64,000 bases of DNA from Fructobacillus pseudoficulneus (GCF_900108455.1 NZ_FNWS01000003.1:62001-126000); one strand, 5' to 3'. Counted from the stretch's first letter, positions 36,276-45,857 are shown. Translations and numbers: made by a program. The notes: a model not told the origin generated them from the letters alone.

Positions 36276-36755
36276 TTAATCAGTTGTAACGCGGTAAAGT
36301 GGCTTATCAAAGTCAACCACTTCTTCGTTATCAACCAAAACTTCAGCAATCGTTCCAGAAACGTCTGACTTGATTTCAGTCATCAACTTCATCGCTTCGA
36401 TAATGGCAACTGTTTCGCCCTTTTCGACGTGATCACCAACGTTTTTAAAGTTTGGTTCTCCTGGCTTTGGTTGCAAGTAAACAGTTCCAACCATTGGTGC
36501 CTTGATTTCCTTACCTGCGGCAGCAACCGGTGCTGGCACAACTTCAGCAGCCGCAGCTGGTGTTGGTGTCGCTTGGCTAGCTACAGGTTGGGCAGCTGGT
36601 GCACTTGGAGCAGCAGCTGGTGCAACTGGTCCTTGTACCTGTTCATTCTTTGACAAGTGCAATGAAAATTCGCCATCTTGAATCAAAACATCGCGCAAGG
36701 TTGACTTTTCCAAGTCAGCCATTAGTTCACGAATTTCTTTTACATTTAAATTCAT
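36276..36755 (-). CDS. accB: biotin carboxyl carrier protein of acetyl-CoA carboxylase
   Basis: 159 aa. N-terminal helical segment, an Ala/Pro-rich flexible linker (about residues 42-80) and the C-terminal biotinyl domain with the biotin lysine in EAMKLM. Biotin carried here swings between AccC and AccA/AccD. Located after fabF. Confidence 0.96.
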   Translation of the reverse strand: MNLNVKEIRELMADLEKSTLRDVLIQDGEFSLHLSKNEQVQGPVAPAAAPSAPAAQPVASQATPTPAAAAEVVPAPVAAAGKEIKAPMVGTVYLQPKPGEPNFKNVGDHVEKGETVAIIEAMKLMTEIKSDVSGTIAEVLVDNEEVVDFDKPLYRVTTD

Positions 36756-36770
36756 TATTGAACTTCCCTC

Positions 36771-38021
36771 TTACCACTTCTTGAAAACAACCGCTGCGTT
36801 GTGTCCACCGAAACCATAGTTGGCTGACAAGACATATTCAGGAGCTGTGTTCTTGTTTGAATCATTTACCAAGTTAACCAACTTAGTATGTTCGTCTGGT
36901 TCGTCAAATCCAACGTTTGCTGGCAATTGACCACGGTCGATTGCACCAACTGAAGCAACCGCTTCAATGGCACCGGCGGCACCCAAAAGGTGACCAGTCA
37001 TTCCCTTAGTTGATGAAACCAAAACAGAGTTTGGTCCAAAGACTGAAGAAATGGCTTCTGCTTCACCAGAATCGTTGGCACCAGTAGCAGTACCGTGAGC
37101 GTTAATATAAGAAACGTCTTCAGGCTTGATGTTCGCATCAGTCAAAGCAGCCTTCATGGCACGGGCAGCACCTTCACCATCAGGAGCTGGTGAAGTCATG
37201 TGGTAGGCATCAGACGATGCACCGTAACCAACGACTTCAGCCAAAATGTTAGCACCGCGTGCTTCAGCGTGTTCCAAAGATTCCAAAACAAGGACTCCTG
37301 AACCTTCACCCAAGACGAAACCATGGCGGTTCTTATCAAAAGGCTTTGAAGCTTGGGCTGGATCTTCTTCCTTTGACAAAGCAGTCAAGGCAGCGAAACC
37401 AGCAATTCCAATTTCGTTAACAGTGGCTTCAGAACCACCCGTCAACATCACGTCTTCACGACCTGATTGGATACGCCAGAAAGCTTCACCAATCGCATTT
37501 GTAGCAGAGGCACAAGCCGTCACAACCGTAAAGTTGACACCGCGAGCACCAAAGCGCAATGATACGTTTCCTGAAACCATGTTTGGAATTGATTCTGGCA
37601 CGAACAAAGGTGAAACTCGTTGTGGTCCCTTTTCGTGCATCTTGATAACTTGTTCTTGGATAGTCGTCAAACCACCAATTCCGTTACCCAAGATCACACC
37701 GAAACGTTCTGAGTTAGCAACCTTTGACTTTGCCTCTGAACCTTCATCAGGCAACAAACCAGCTTGGTCTAAAGCTTGGTATGAAGCATCGATGGCGTAC
37801 TGTGAGAACAAGTCCAACTTACGTGCATCACGCTTTCCCACCCGCAAAGCAGGATCAAAGCCGTCAACTTGTCCGGCAACTGAAATACCAGTTTCAGTTG
37901 CGTCGAACTTTGTGATTGGCTTGATGCCCAACTTTCCATCAAAAAGGCCATCCAAGAAGGTCTTTGTATCGTTTCCTAATGGGGTAACAGCACCCATTCC
38001 AGTAATTACGACTCGTGTCAT
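36771..38021 (-). CDS. fabF: beta-ketoacyl-[ACP] synthase II
   Basis: 416 aa condensing enzyme for chain elongation. The Cys-His-His triad is seen in VTACASATNA, NAHGTATGANDSGE and GMTGHLLGAAGA. The start MTRVVITGMGAVTPLG has an AAAGGAAGCGGC site; a longer start is rejected. A long antisense frame over this gene is a codon-bias shadow. Confidence 0.97.
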   Translation of the reverse strand: MTRVVITGMGAVTPLGNDTKTFLDGLFDGKLGIKPITKFDATETGISVAGQVDGFDPALRVGKRDARKLDLFSQYAIDASYQALDQAGLLPDEGSEAKSKVANSERFGVILGNGIGGLTTIQEQVIKMHEKGPQRVSPLFVPESIPNMVSGNVSLRFGARGVNFTVVTACASATNAIGEAFWRIQSGREDVMLTGGSEATVNEIGIAGFAALTALSKEEDPAQASKPFDKNRHGFVLGEGSGVLVLESLEHAEARGANILAEVVGYGASSDAYHMTSPAPDGEGAARAMKAALTDANIKPEDVSYINAHGTATGANDSGEAEAISSVFGPNSVLVSSTKGMTGHLLGAAGAIEAVASVGAIDRGQLPANVGFDEPDEHTKLVNLVNDSNKNTAPEYVLSANYGFGGHNAAVVFKKW

Positions 38022-38063
38022 TGCCGCTTCCTTTCTACGTAACATCAAAAAAATTATCTATGA

Positions 38064-38792
38064 TTAGATGTAAAGGCCACCGTCAACGGTGATTGTTTGT
38101 CCAGTCATGTAGTCGTTGCCGGCTAAGAATAGCGCAACATCGGCTACATCATCGATTGAACCAAACCGTGACAAAGGAATTTCGTTTAGGATTGCTTCAC
38201 GTGCCTTGTCAGACAACTCATCAGTCATATCCGAAACGATCATCCCAGGGGCGATGGCGTTCACGCGAATATTGCGTTTTGCCCCTTCTTTGGCCAAGGA
38301 CTTCGTCAAACCAATAATTCCTGCCTTTGAGGCAGCGTAATTGGCTTGACCAACGTTTCCCATTTGACCCACAACCGAAGCCATGTTCAAGATGACACCG
38401 TGTTTTTGACGAATCATCTTTTTGAAGACAGGTTGCGTAACGTTAAACGTTCCATTCAAATTGGTATTAACCACTTGGGCAAAGTCGGCTGGGCTCATCC
38501 CCATCACCAACTGGTCCTTTGTGATTCCGGCGTTGTTCACCAGAATATCGATTCCCTCAAAGCCTTCTTGCTTGTACAAGTACTTGAAAGTTGCTTCAAC
38601 TGTTTCAGCGTCAGCAACATCGAACTGCAAAGTCATTGGCTTTTGCTTGAAAGAATTAATGATTTCTTCCTTGATAGCTGAGCGACCGTGCAAAATCACA
38701 CGCGCACCAGCGTTATCAAAGGCGTGGGCAACGGCTAAACCGATTCCCCGTGATGATCCAGTCACCAAGACAGTTTGATTGGTAAAGTCCAT
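38064..38792 (-). CDS. fabG: 3-oxoacyl-[ACP] reductase
   Basis: 242 aa classical SDR. NADP-binding TGSSRGIGLAVA, LVNNAGITKD, catalytic Ser (NMASVVGQMG) and YAASK are all present. Lies between fabD and fabF with short gaps; reduces 3-oxoacyl-ACP in each elongation round. Confidence 0.96.
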   Translation of the reverse strand: MDFTNQTVLVTGSSRGIGLAVAHAFDNAGARVILHGRSAIKEEIINSFKQKPMTLQFDVADAETVEATFKYLYKQEGFEGIDILVNNAGITKDQLVMGMSPADFAQVVNTNLNGTFNVTQPVFKKMIRQKHGVILNMASVVGQMGNVGQANYAASKAGIIGLTKSLAKEGAKRNIRVNAIAPGMIVSDMTDELSDKAREAILNEIPLSRFGSIDDVADVALFLAGNDYMTGQTITVDGGLYI

Positions 38793-38798
38793 GAGTGA

Positions 38799-39740
38799 TT
38801 ATCCTTTCTCTGCGTTGATTGCTTCAACGACTTTTTGATAGGAAGCCAAGTCCGTCACAGTGTACTTTGTGACTTCCTTTGGCGCGATTTTCTTAGCAAA
38901 CTTAACCAAAGTAGCTGCAGGGCCAATTTCAATCAAGGTATCAACACCATCATTGACCATAGCTTGCATACATTGGGCAAAGTAAGTTGGTGAGACAATT
39001 TGCTTAGTTAATGTTTCCTTAACAGCCGCAGGAGCAAAGGCCTGCTTGGTTGTGTTTGAGTAAACCGGGTAAGCCGGTTCCCCGAAGCTTTCACCGGCCA
39101 AACGATCAGCCATCTTATCGGCTGCCTCGTTCAGCAATGGTGTGTGGAAGGCACCCGTAACGGGTAGTTCCACGTGCTTCTTCACGCCAGCATCCGTTAA
39201 GGCTTCAACTGCCTGATCAACATCAGCTTTGACACCACCGATAACCAGCTGTGAAAAAGTATTAAAGTTAGCGGGATAAACTTGTAAACCTTTTTCTTGC
39301 AAACGTTCCACGACTTCGACAATCATGTCCTGGTTGTCATCCAAAACCGCTACCATCTTACCAGGGTTTTGGTCACCAACTTCTTGCATGTATTGGCCAC
39401 GGTCTTTAACCAAAGCAATTGCTTGGTCAAAAGTCAAAATACCAGTGGCAACCAAGGCTGGGTATTCCCCAAGAGACAATCCCAAACCAGCCACAACATC
39501 TGTCAAACCAGCATCCTTCAAAGAAGCGGCCAGTGCTGCATCCATTGCAACAATCGCAGGCTGTGCGTATTGCGTTTGACGGATTTTTTCTTCATCTTGA
39601 TCAAGTTCGTTCAGGTCGTAACCCAAAATTTCAGAAGCTCGATCGATATAAGCCTTGTATCCAGACAAGTTTTCGTAAAGGTCAGTTCCCATACCGGCTT
39701 GCTGCGATCCTTGACCGTTGAATAACAATCCTACTTTCAT
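38799..39740 (-). CDS. fabD: malonyl-CoA:ACP transacylase
   Basis: 313 aa. Starts MKVGLLFNGQGSQQAGMG and carries the nucleophile motif GLSLGEYPAL (Ser) and the catalytic His in VTGAFHTPLL. Transfers malonyl from CoA to ACP. The chosen ATG is 13 nt after fabK; the frame extends further upstream but without a better start. Confidence 0.96.
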   Translation of the reverse strand: MKVGLLFNGQGSQQAGMGTDLYENLSGYKAYIDRASEILGYDLNELDQDEEKIRQTQYAQPAIVAMDAALAASLKDAGLTDVVAGLGLSLGEYPALVATGILTFDQAIALVKDRGQYMQEVGDQNPGKMVAVLDDNQDMIVEVVERLQEKGLQVYPANFNTFSQLVIGGVKADVDQAVEALTDAGVKKHVELPVTGAFHTPLLNEAADKMADRLAGESFGEPAYPVYSNTTKQAFAPAAVKETLTKQIVSPTYFAQCMQAMVNDGVDTLIEIGPAATLVKFAKKIAPKEVTKYTVTDLASYQKVVEAINAEKG

Positions 39741-39753
39741 TAGAAGTCCCCGC

Positions 39754-40719
39754 TTACTTTGCCTTGTTTTCGATGCCCATAATGTCGGTTGCTTGTGCCC
39801 AGATTTCAGCCAAGATTTCAGCAACAGGCTTTTCGTCGTTCACCATTCCTGAAATTTGACCAGCCATGAAGGCTCCGCCATTCTTGTCACCGTCGACAAC
39901 GGCGGCACGCAAGGTTCCTGATTCAAGCTTTTCAACCGTTTCATAATCAGGTTCTGGCTTACCGATTTCTTCGACTTCGCGCTTCACGTATTCCTTAGCC
40001 ATCTTGTTCTTCAAGACACGGACACGTGAACCAACAATGTTACCAGTGATAATCGTATCGATATCACGGGCCTTCAAGACCTTAGCCTTGTAGTTTGGGT
40101 GAACTTCAGATTCAGTAGCCGTCAAGAAACGAGTTCCCATTTGGACCCCTGAGGCACCCAAGGCAAAGGCAGCAGCAACACCACGGCCATCCCCAATACC
40201 ACCAGCGGCAATAACAGGAATATCAACGGCGTCAACCACTTGTGGTACCAAAGCCATCGTCGTCATTTGACCGATGTGACCACCTGATTCCATACCTTCA
40301 GCAACCACGGCGTCAACACCCTTACGTTGCATCATCTTTGCCATTGAGACAGATGGCACAACTGGGATAACTGTTACACCGGCAGCGTGTAATTCTTCCA
40401 AGAATGGTGATGGATCACCGGCACCAGTTGCGACCACCTTCACGCCTTCTTCCAAAATGACGTCGAAGACTTCGCGGATGTGGCGTGACATCAACATCAC
40501 GTTGACACCAAATGGCTTGTCCGTCAATTCCTTCGCGCGGCGAACTTCACGGCGAACTTCATCACCATGCCAGTAACCAGTTCCAATAAAACCAAGGCAA
40601 CCAGCCTCAGAAACAGCGGCAGCTAATGCACCTGTTCCAGCCCATGTCATACCACCTTCAACAATTGGGTACTTCATACCTAACTTATCAAAAATAGGGT
40701 TATCAATTTTAAATGTCAT
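39754..40719 (-). CDS. fabK: enoyl-[ACP] reductase FabK (FMN-dependent)
   Basis: 321 aa. TIM-barrel flavoprotein of the nitronate-monooxygenase-like family used instead of FabI in many Lactobacillales: IVEGGMTWAGTGALAAAVSEAGCLGFIGTG, AEGMESGGHIG, AAGGIGDGRGVAAAFALGA and GTRFLTATES. Performs the final reduction of each cycle. ATG at the second of two close methionines fits the AGAGG site. Confidence 0.94.
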   Translation of the reverse strand: MTFKIDNPIFDKLGMKYPIVEGGMTWAGTGALAAAVSEAGCLGFIGTGYWHGDEVRREVRRAKELTDKPFGVNVMLMSRHIREVFDVILEEGVKVVATGAGDPSPFLEELHAAGVTVIPVVPSVSMAKMMQRKGVDAVVAEGMESGGHIGQMTTMALVPQVVDAVDIPVIAAGGIGDGRGVAAAFALGASGVQMGTRFLTATESEVHPNYKAKVLKARDIDTIITGNIVGSRVRVLKNKMAKEYVKREVEEIGKPEPDYETVEKLESGTLRAAVVDGDKNGGAFMAGQISGMVNDEKPVAEILAEIWAQATDIMGIENKAK

Positions 40720-40777
40720 AATCATCTGCCTCTTCGCTATGTTCTAACTATGTATGCGGTTAAAAACCGCCTGATGC

Positions 40778-41020
40778 TTACTTCTTGTCAAGTTGGTCCT
40801 TGATCTTGTTAACCAAGTCTTGAACAGTCTTAACTTCTTCTGTTTCTTCCAACTTGATGTCAAAGTCGTCTTCGACACGGTTCAAAACTTCGAACAAGTC
40901 CAATGAGTCGGCATCGATGTCATCAGTCATGTTAGTAGTCAATGAAACTTCTGAGTCTTCCAAGTCGAATTGGTCGATCAAAATTTCCTTAACCTTGTCA
41001 AAAATTTCTTCGTTAGTCAT
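40778..41020 (-). CDS. acpP: acyl carrier protein
   Basis: 80 aa acidic protein with the phosphopantetheine serine in DADSLDLFEVL. Substrate of the AcpS encoded at the left end. Start: the second of two nearby ATGs is at proper distance from AGGAGAG. It sits between fabH and fabK as usual. Confidence 0.95.
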   Translation of the reverse strand: MTNEEIFDKVKEILIDQFDLEDSEVSLTTNMTDDIDADSLDLFEVLNRVEDDFDIKLEETEEVKTVQDLVNKIKDQLDKK

Positions 41021-41106
41021 GAGCATGCTCTCCTATATAGTGTTTCGTATTGCAATACGTTAGATTTTTACGGTGCAGTCTACTACACCGCAGTTTTATG
41101 TTTAAT

Positions 41107-42081
41107 TTAAACCTGCCAAATTTGGACACCGATGGCTAAACCACCACCGAAGCCAACAAAGGCAATCTTCATTCCCGGCTTAATCTGGCCACTTTGACGG
41201 AGTTCATCCAACAAAATCGCAGTTGATCCAGCCGAAGTGTTCCCATATTCTTCCATATTGGTTGGGAACTTATCCATTGATTGACCAAAGTTCTTGGCCA
41301 TTGATTCAACGATTCGCTTATTGGCTTGGTGAGCCAAGTAAAAGTCAACATCACCGGCTTCTAAGCCAGCCTTTTCCAACGCCTTCTTCATCACCTTTGG
41401 TACTTCACGCGTGGCAAAGCCATAAACGCTGCGACCATCTTGGTGAAAGTATGGATCCAATGGTGAAATCTCGCCTGTAAAGGCATTCTTGTTGGCAAAG
41501 CGACCGGTCAAGATAGCTTCACCACGGTCACCAAACGACTGCAATTCTTCAGCAATCAGGCCAACCGGTTCATCAGTCTTTTCCAGCAAAACCCCACCGG
41601 CACCGTCCCCGAACAAAACTGAGACAGTCCGATCTTTCCAGTCAACGAGCTTTGAGAGGACTTCTGCACCAATAAACATCCCCTTCTGATAGCGACCAGA
41701 AGACAAGAATGATGAAGCAACCGACATTCCGTAAACAAAGCCAGAGCAAGCTGCGTTCAAATCAAAGGCAAAGGCGTTTGGTGCCTCAATGTTTCCCTGA
41801 ACAATCGCCGCCGTGTGTGGTGACAAAGCATCAGGAGACATCGTCCCCACAATAATAAAGTCCAAGTCAGCGGCATCCCAACCGGCTTGTGCTAACAAAT
41901 TTTTGGCAACGCTTGTTGCCAAATCAGAAGTATTTTCAGTTGTAACAACATGACGTTGGTGAATCCCAGTTCGTGGATAAATCCACTCATCACTGGTATC
42001 CATAATCTCGGCCAAATCATCATTTGTAACGACGTGCTCAGGAACATGCATAGCCGTCGTGACAATCTTAATGTTTTCCAT
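41107..42081 (-). CDS. fabH: beta-ketoacyl-[ACP] synthase III
   Basis: 324 aa initiating condensing enzyme. Catalytic Cys in DLNAACSGFVYG, His in AHQANKRI and Asn in YGNTSAGSTAI. Joins an acyl-CoA starter with malonyl-ACP. Follows fabT in the operon. Confidence 0.97.
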   Translation of the reverse strand: MENIKIVTTAMHVPEHVVTNDDLAEIMDTSDEWIYPRTGIHQRHVVTTENTSDLATSVAKNLLAQAGWDAADLDFIIVGTMSPDALSPHTAAIVQGNIEAPNAFAFDLNAACSGFVYGMSVASSFLSSGRYQKGMFIGAEVLSKLVDWKDRTVSVLFGDGAGGVLLEKTDEPVGLIAEELQSFGDRGEAILTGRFANKNAFTGEISPLDPYFHQDGRSVYGFATREVPKVMKKALEKAGLEAGDVDFYLAHQANKRIVESMAKNFGQSMDKFPTNMEEYGNTSAGSTAILLDELRQSGQIKPGMKIAFVGFGGGLAIGVQIWQV

Positions 42082-42102
42082 AATTTCTCACAATCCCTAG
42101 GC

Positions 42103-42573
42103 CTAACTATTAAGCAAGGCTTTCAAATAAGTTTGTAAGTTATGCACCGCCCGTTCCATTGCCAAAGCTTCTTCAGTGGACATATCCTCCATCAAAGCCT
42201 TGGTCACCTTATAATGAAACTGCCGATGTGCCCGGTAGAGAACTCGTCCTTGGTGCGTTAAGCCCAGCTTAACGACCCGGCGGTCTTCTTTTGAACGGCG
42301 TCTTTCTACATAACCCTTATCAACCAAACGGTCGATGGCCGTCGTCATCGCACTGGGGCTCAGATGAACGGCCTTTGCCACCTGAGAGGCGGTCTTTTCA
42401 TCATACATCGAAATGACATAGATTGTATGAAGCTCCTTAACCGTTAAAGCTGCAAAGGGGCTCTGCTTGAGCTCGTATTCCTCGACCCAAACAACGTTTG
42501 TGAACATTTCCATCAGGTCTTGATTGACCTGTCTTAAATTCACTTGCTGGTTTTCCAGCTTATTCGTGCTCAT
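42103..42573 (-). CDS. fabT: MarR-family repressor of fatty-acid synthesis (FabT)
   Basis: 156 aa winged helix protein; the recognition region is ASQVAKAVHLSPSAMTTAIDRLVDKGYVERRRSKEDRR. Located, as FabT is throughout Lactobacillales, between the first dehydratase and fabH, and overlapping the former by 14 nt. FabT represses the operon with acyl-ACP as corepressor; a matching operator lies over the operon promoter. Confidence 0.9.
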   Translation of the reverse strand: MSTNKLENQQVNLRQVNQDLMEMFTNVVWVEEYELKQSPFAALTVKELHTIYVISMYDEKTASQVAKAVHLSPSAMTTAIDRLVDKGYVERRRSKEDRRVVKLGLTHQGRVLYRAHRQFHYKVTKALMEDMSTEEALAMERAVHNLQTYLKALLNS

Positions 42574-43003
42574 CAGGCGCCACCACGAACATTAGTTCCG
42601 CGCTGGTTGCGACCTTATCATTTACCTTAGCCGTGACCGTAACGGTCCCCATGTTCTCTCGAACTTTGCCAAATGTAGCATGTAGCTTCAACACATCACC
42701 AGGAACGACCATCTTCTTAAACTTAGCGTCGTTAATTCCAGTCATGTAAGCCGTCTTCCCCTTAAATTGTGGTGAAGACAAAATCAAAATCGAAGCTGCT
42801 TGTGCTAACGATTCAATAATCAACACACCAGGCATAACTGGGTTGCCTGGAAAGTGTCCTTGGAAAAATTGCTCGTTGATCGTCACGTTCTTCACAGCAA
42901 CGATCGACTCGTCTGGAACCATTTCTTCAACGTAGTCCATATAAATAATTGGATAGCGGTTTGGGATGAGGTCCATAATCTCAGTCGTAGTAAGTACTGG
43001 CAT
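42560..43003 (-). CDS. fabZ: 3-hydroxyacyl-[ACP] dehydratase, first gene of the fab operon
   Basis: 147 aa hot-dog dehydratase with His in FQGHFPGNPVMPG and Glu in LIIESLAQAAS. The ATG with GAAAGGAAACC is chosen over an upstream one. It leads the operon next to fabT, where some lactic acid bacteria carry a dehydratase specialised differently from the accB-linked FabZ; a FabN-like dehydratase/isomerase role is possible but unproven. Confidence 0.92.
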   Translation of the reverse strand: MPVLTTTEIMDLIPNRYPIIYMDYVEEMVPDESIVAVKNVTINEQFFQGHFPGNPVMPGVLIIESLAQAASILILSSPQFKGKTAYMTGINDAKFKKMVVPGDVLKLHATFGKVRENMGTVTVTAKVNDKVATSAELMFVVAPDEHE

Positions 43004-43066
43004 TAGGTTTCCTTTCTTAATGGCCGTTTTATTTGGCCCCTGTTCATTGATAATCACAATAAAAAT

Positions 43067-43099
43067 AGTTTAACAGGAAATATTTCGATAGTCAAACTA
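43067..43099 (-). promoter_or_regulatory. fab operon promoter with FabT-like operator
   Basis: On the minus strand TTGACT (43090-43095), a 17-nt spacer and TAAACT (43067-43072). The imperfect dyad TAGTTTGA-cta-TCGAAATA (43081-43099) covers the -35 and matches the FabT-box style (TTTGA...TCAAA). Binding would block polymerase. Confidence 0.8.
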
Positions 43100-43167
43100 T
43101 CTCCCAGTCACAACTCATTTTAACACTTTCTTCCTATATAATGCATTAAATTCCGGATCGAAAATAA

Positions 43168-43197
43168 AAGCGACCCGAACCAAAGTTGGGGTCGCCA
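43168..43197 (-). terminator. terminator after the phosphoesterase gene
   Basis: GCGACCC/GGGTCGC stem followed by TTTTATTTT on the minus strand. Confidence 0.75.
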
Positions 43198-43207
43198 GCA
43201 GCATATT

Positions 43208-44020
43208 CTAAACATCTAATACAATCAAGCGGTTGGCCCATTCTGTCATGAAGTCATTACTAAACCATTCCTTGACCCGGCGAGTATGATAACCAACTGA
43301 TGCATTATAGAAAGTCGTTTCCTGTAACGGCAGGGCCTGCACGTGCAAATGCAAGTGACCCGAAACAGCCGCTTGTACCTGTTGCTCAAGCATCAAATCA
43401 CCAACCGCTTGGCTGCCCAAGAAAGCTTTCAAGACATCCAGCCGTTCCATCCGGAAAGGAATCTGGTCAATGAATTCGTGTTCCTGAGCAAAGTGGTTAA
43501 TCACCACAATTTTACGCTGGTCCTCCTTAGCCGCCACGATTGCCTGACGCATTTGTTCTAAGTTAATGGCCAGCCGTTCCGGATCCGTTATCGGTTGCTC
43601 AATCCGCCGGTCATACCAAAATTCACGTTTAAAACGGCGGACTTCATCAAAATCATGGCGCCCTTCGTCAAATGTGTAATCGTACCAACTGTTATTACCA
43701 ATCAGCCGAGCATCGCCAATATCCAGGGTCTTATTGTGGAAATACAGGTCATCAACCGGGCTTTCCAATTCATCATAGCTGATGCCCGTGCCCATTTCGT
43801 GATTACCAGCCAAGAAACGAATCGTGACCGCCGTTCCAACCATTGCTTGCAGGTCACGAGCAAACTCAAGCGTCTTATCAAAGCGATTAAACAGGTCCCC
43901 AGCAATCACATAAACATCAATTTTTTCTTGGATTAAATATTGTGCCTGCTGGGTCATGGCCCAGCGCGGTTCCACCTTGTTTAAATCAAGGTGATTGTCA
44001 GAGGAGATTGCTACTTTCAT
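43208..44020 (-). CDS. calcineurin-like metallophosphoesterase
   Basis: 270 aa. Metal-binding motifs in order: ISSDNHLDLN (DxH-like), VIAGDLFNRF (GD), FLAGNHEMG (GNHE), INHFAQEHEF (H) and VSGHLHLHVQ (GHxH). The group includes phosphodiesterases and nucleases; the substrate is not evident. Single gene with its own terminator. Confidence 0.88.
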   Translation of the reverse strand: MKVAISSDNHLDLNKVEPRWAMTQQAQYLIQEKIDVYVIAGDLFNRFDKTLEFARDLQAMVGTAVTIRFLAGNHEMGTGISYDELESPVDDLYFHNKTLDIGDARLIGNNSWYDYTFDEGRHDFDEVRRFKREFWYDRRIEQPITDPERLAINLEQMRQAIVAAKEDQRKIVVINHFAQEHEFIDQIPFRMERLDVLKAFLGSQAVGDLMLEQQVQAAVSGHLHLHVQALPLQETTFYNASVGYHTRRVKEWFSNDFMTEWANRLIVLDV

Positions 44021-44083
44021 GGTGTGCCCTTTTCTATTACTTCGTATAGTCCAGTGTAACACGGCCACCCCACTTCAACAGCA

Positions 44084-44110
44084 CAAAAAAAGAACGCCGA
44101 AGCGTCCTCA
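44084..44110 (-). terminator. terminator after gap
   Basis: GGACGC-ttcg-GCGTTC (one G-U pair) with a T7 run on the minus strand. Confidence 0.8.
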
Positions 44111-44125
44111 TTTTAAAATATTGAA

Positions 44126-45136
44126 TTATACGTGTGCAAAGTGCAACAATGTACGGATCATGTTTGAAGTGAAACCGTATTCGTTGTCGTACCATGAAAC
44201 AGTCTTAACCAACTGCTTGTCACCAGCTTCAACGATTTGAGTTTGAGTGGCATCGAAAGTAGCACCGTGTGTGTCACCAATGATGTCTGATGAAACGATT
44301 TCATCTTCGTTGTAACCAAATGAGTCTGAAGCGGCTGCCTTCATAGCTGCGTTAACTTCGTCTGCTGAAACCTTCTTTGACAAAACTGAAGTCAATTCAG
44401 TAACAGAACCATCAACAACAGCAACACGTTGGGCGTGACCGTCAACCTTACCGTTCAATTCAGGCACAACCAAACCGATGGCCTTAGCGGCACCAGTTGA
44501 GTGTGGAATTGTGTTAACAGATGCAGTACGGTTTGAACGGAACTTCTTTGACTTAGGACCGTCCAAGATCATCTGTGTTGAAGTAAAGGCGTGGATAGTT
44601 GTCATCGTTGCCACTTCAACACCGAATTGGTCTTGCAATACACGAGCCATTGGAGCCAATGACTGTGTAGTACATGAACCAGCTGAAACGATCTTGTCGT
44701 CAGCCTTCAAGATGTCTTGGTTAACACCGTAAACAACAGTAGGAACATCACCAGCTGGAGCAGAAATCAAAACCTTCTTTGCACCTGCATCCAAGTGAGC
44801 TTGTGACTTTTCGGCTGAAGTATAGAAACCAGTAGCTTCCAATACATATTCAACACCATCGTTCTTAACCCAAGGAATGTTCTTTGCATCGCGTTCTGCA
44901 TAAACAGTGTAGTGCTTACCGTTAACAACGATACCAGTTTCATCAGCAGAAACTTCAGCGTCCAAAGTTCCGTGAGTTGAGTCATACTTCAACAAGTATG
45001 CCAACATTGATGGGCTAGTTAAATCGTTAATGGCTGCAACTTCAACATCAGCTGCTGAGTCACCAAGTTCCAAGATACGACGGAATGCCAAACGACCAAT
45101 CCGACCGAATCCATTAATACCAATCTTCACAGTCAT
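44126..45136 (-). CDS. gap: glyceraldehyde-3-phosphate dehydrogenase
   Basis: 336 aa NAD-dependent glycolytic enzyme. [17 protein letters not shown] (NAD fold), catalytic Cys in [12 protein letters not shown], and [18 protein letters not shown] follow. The second Cys of the usual CTTNC motif is Ser here, without catalytic consequence. Start with TTGGAGG preferred. Monocistronic, with a strong promoter and a palindrome in its leader. Confidence 0.97.
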   Translation of the reverse strand: MTVKIGINGFGRIGRLAFRRILELGDSAADVEVAAINDLTSPSMLAYLLKYDSTHGTLDAEVSADETGIVVNGKHYTVYAERDAKNIPWVKNDGVEYVLEATGFYTSAEKSQAHLDAGAKKVLISAPAGDVPTVVYGVNQDILKADDKIVSAGSCTTQSLAPMARVLQDQFGVEVATMTTIHAFTSTQMILDGPKSKKFRSNRTASVNTIPHSTGAAKAIGLVVPELNGKVDGHAQRVAVVDGSVTELTSVLSKKVSADEVNAAMKAAASDSFGYNEDEIVSSDIIGDTHGATFDATQTQIVEAGDKQLVKTVSWYDNEYGFTSNMIRTLLHFAHV

Positions 45137-45160
45137 GTGTGTAGACCTCCAATTAATTTT

Positions 45161-45187
45161 TTGACTTAAGTCAACACCAATATTATA
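45161..45187 (-). promoter_or_regulatory. gap promoter and leader palindrome
   Basis: Minus-strand extended -10, TGTTATAAT (TATAAT at 45182-45187), followed directly by the perfect 14-bp palindrome TTGACTTAAGTCAA (45161-45174) in the start region of the transcript. It is placed like a repressor site; the regulator is not identified. Confidence 0.65.
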
Positions 45188-45357
45188 ACACAGAGCCGTC
45201 AAGCCAGCGCAACCCTTCGGGCAAATTTGTTTAAAAAGTTAACCATACCATTTCATTCTTTTGTTGGATAACTGCAAAGAAATTGACTCTTGCTGTAAAA
45301 CTTGTATTACTATAATATTCTTATTATTAACTATTAGCGGAAAATGGAGAGAATTTA

Positions 45358-45849
45358 ATGAACAAATATTTCACTACCAAAACCATCACGACTTTAGCCG
45401 TGATCACAGCCCTGAACCTGGCATTGTCATATGTCGTACGCATCCCCACGCCAGGTGGTTATGTCAACCTGGTTGAAGCCGGCATTTTCTTAGTTGCTTT
45501 GCTTGGTAGCGCTCGCTCAGGAATGATTGTTGGTGGTTTGTCTGGATTATTGCTTGACTTGTTGGCCGGCTACGCCGCCTGGGCACCCTTCTCTTTGATC
45601 ATTCACGGCCTGGAAGGTTACCTAGCCGGATTGATTGGTGCTAAGAAGCCATTTGCCAACCAAGCAATCGCCGTTGTCGTTGCTTCAACCGTGATGGTCG
45701 TTGGCTACTTCTTTGCCACTGCCTTCTTGTCACACAGTTGGGCCACCGGCTTTGCTTCAATTATCGGCAACATTGCCCAATGTGCCTTTGGTTTGATCAT
45801 TGCTTTGGCAGTTCGACCAGCTTTGAATAACCGCGTTACCTTAAACTAA
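45358..45849 (+). CDS. ECF transporter substrate-binding (S) component
   Basis: 163 aa with five to six helices. The block RIPTPGGYVNLVEAGIFLVALL, GLSGLLLDLLAGYAAWAPFSLIIHGLEGYLAGL is that of the PF07155-like S-components (HmpT/PdxU type vitamin-precursor uptake). It needs the shared EcfA-A'-T module encoded elsewhere. No riboswitch seen in the 200-nt region upstream; promoter TATAAT near 45311. Vitamin not assignable. Confidence 0.8.
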   Translation: MNKYFTTKTITTLAVITALNLALSYVVRIPTPGGYVNLVEAGIFLVALLGSARSGMIVGGLSGLLLDLLAGYAAWAPFSLIIHGLEGYLAGLIGAKKPFANQAIAVVVASTVMVVGYFFATAFLSHSWATGFASIIGNIAQCAFGLIIALAVRPALNNRVTLN

Positions 45850-45857
45850 CGCCTTTC

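Noticed and set aside
37246-38067. Long antisense frame over fabF (273 codons)
   Set aside because: Codon-bias shadow of fabF; no ribosome site and no recognisable protein.
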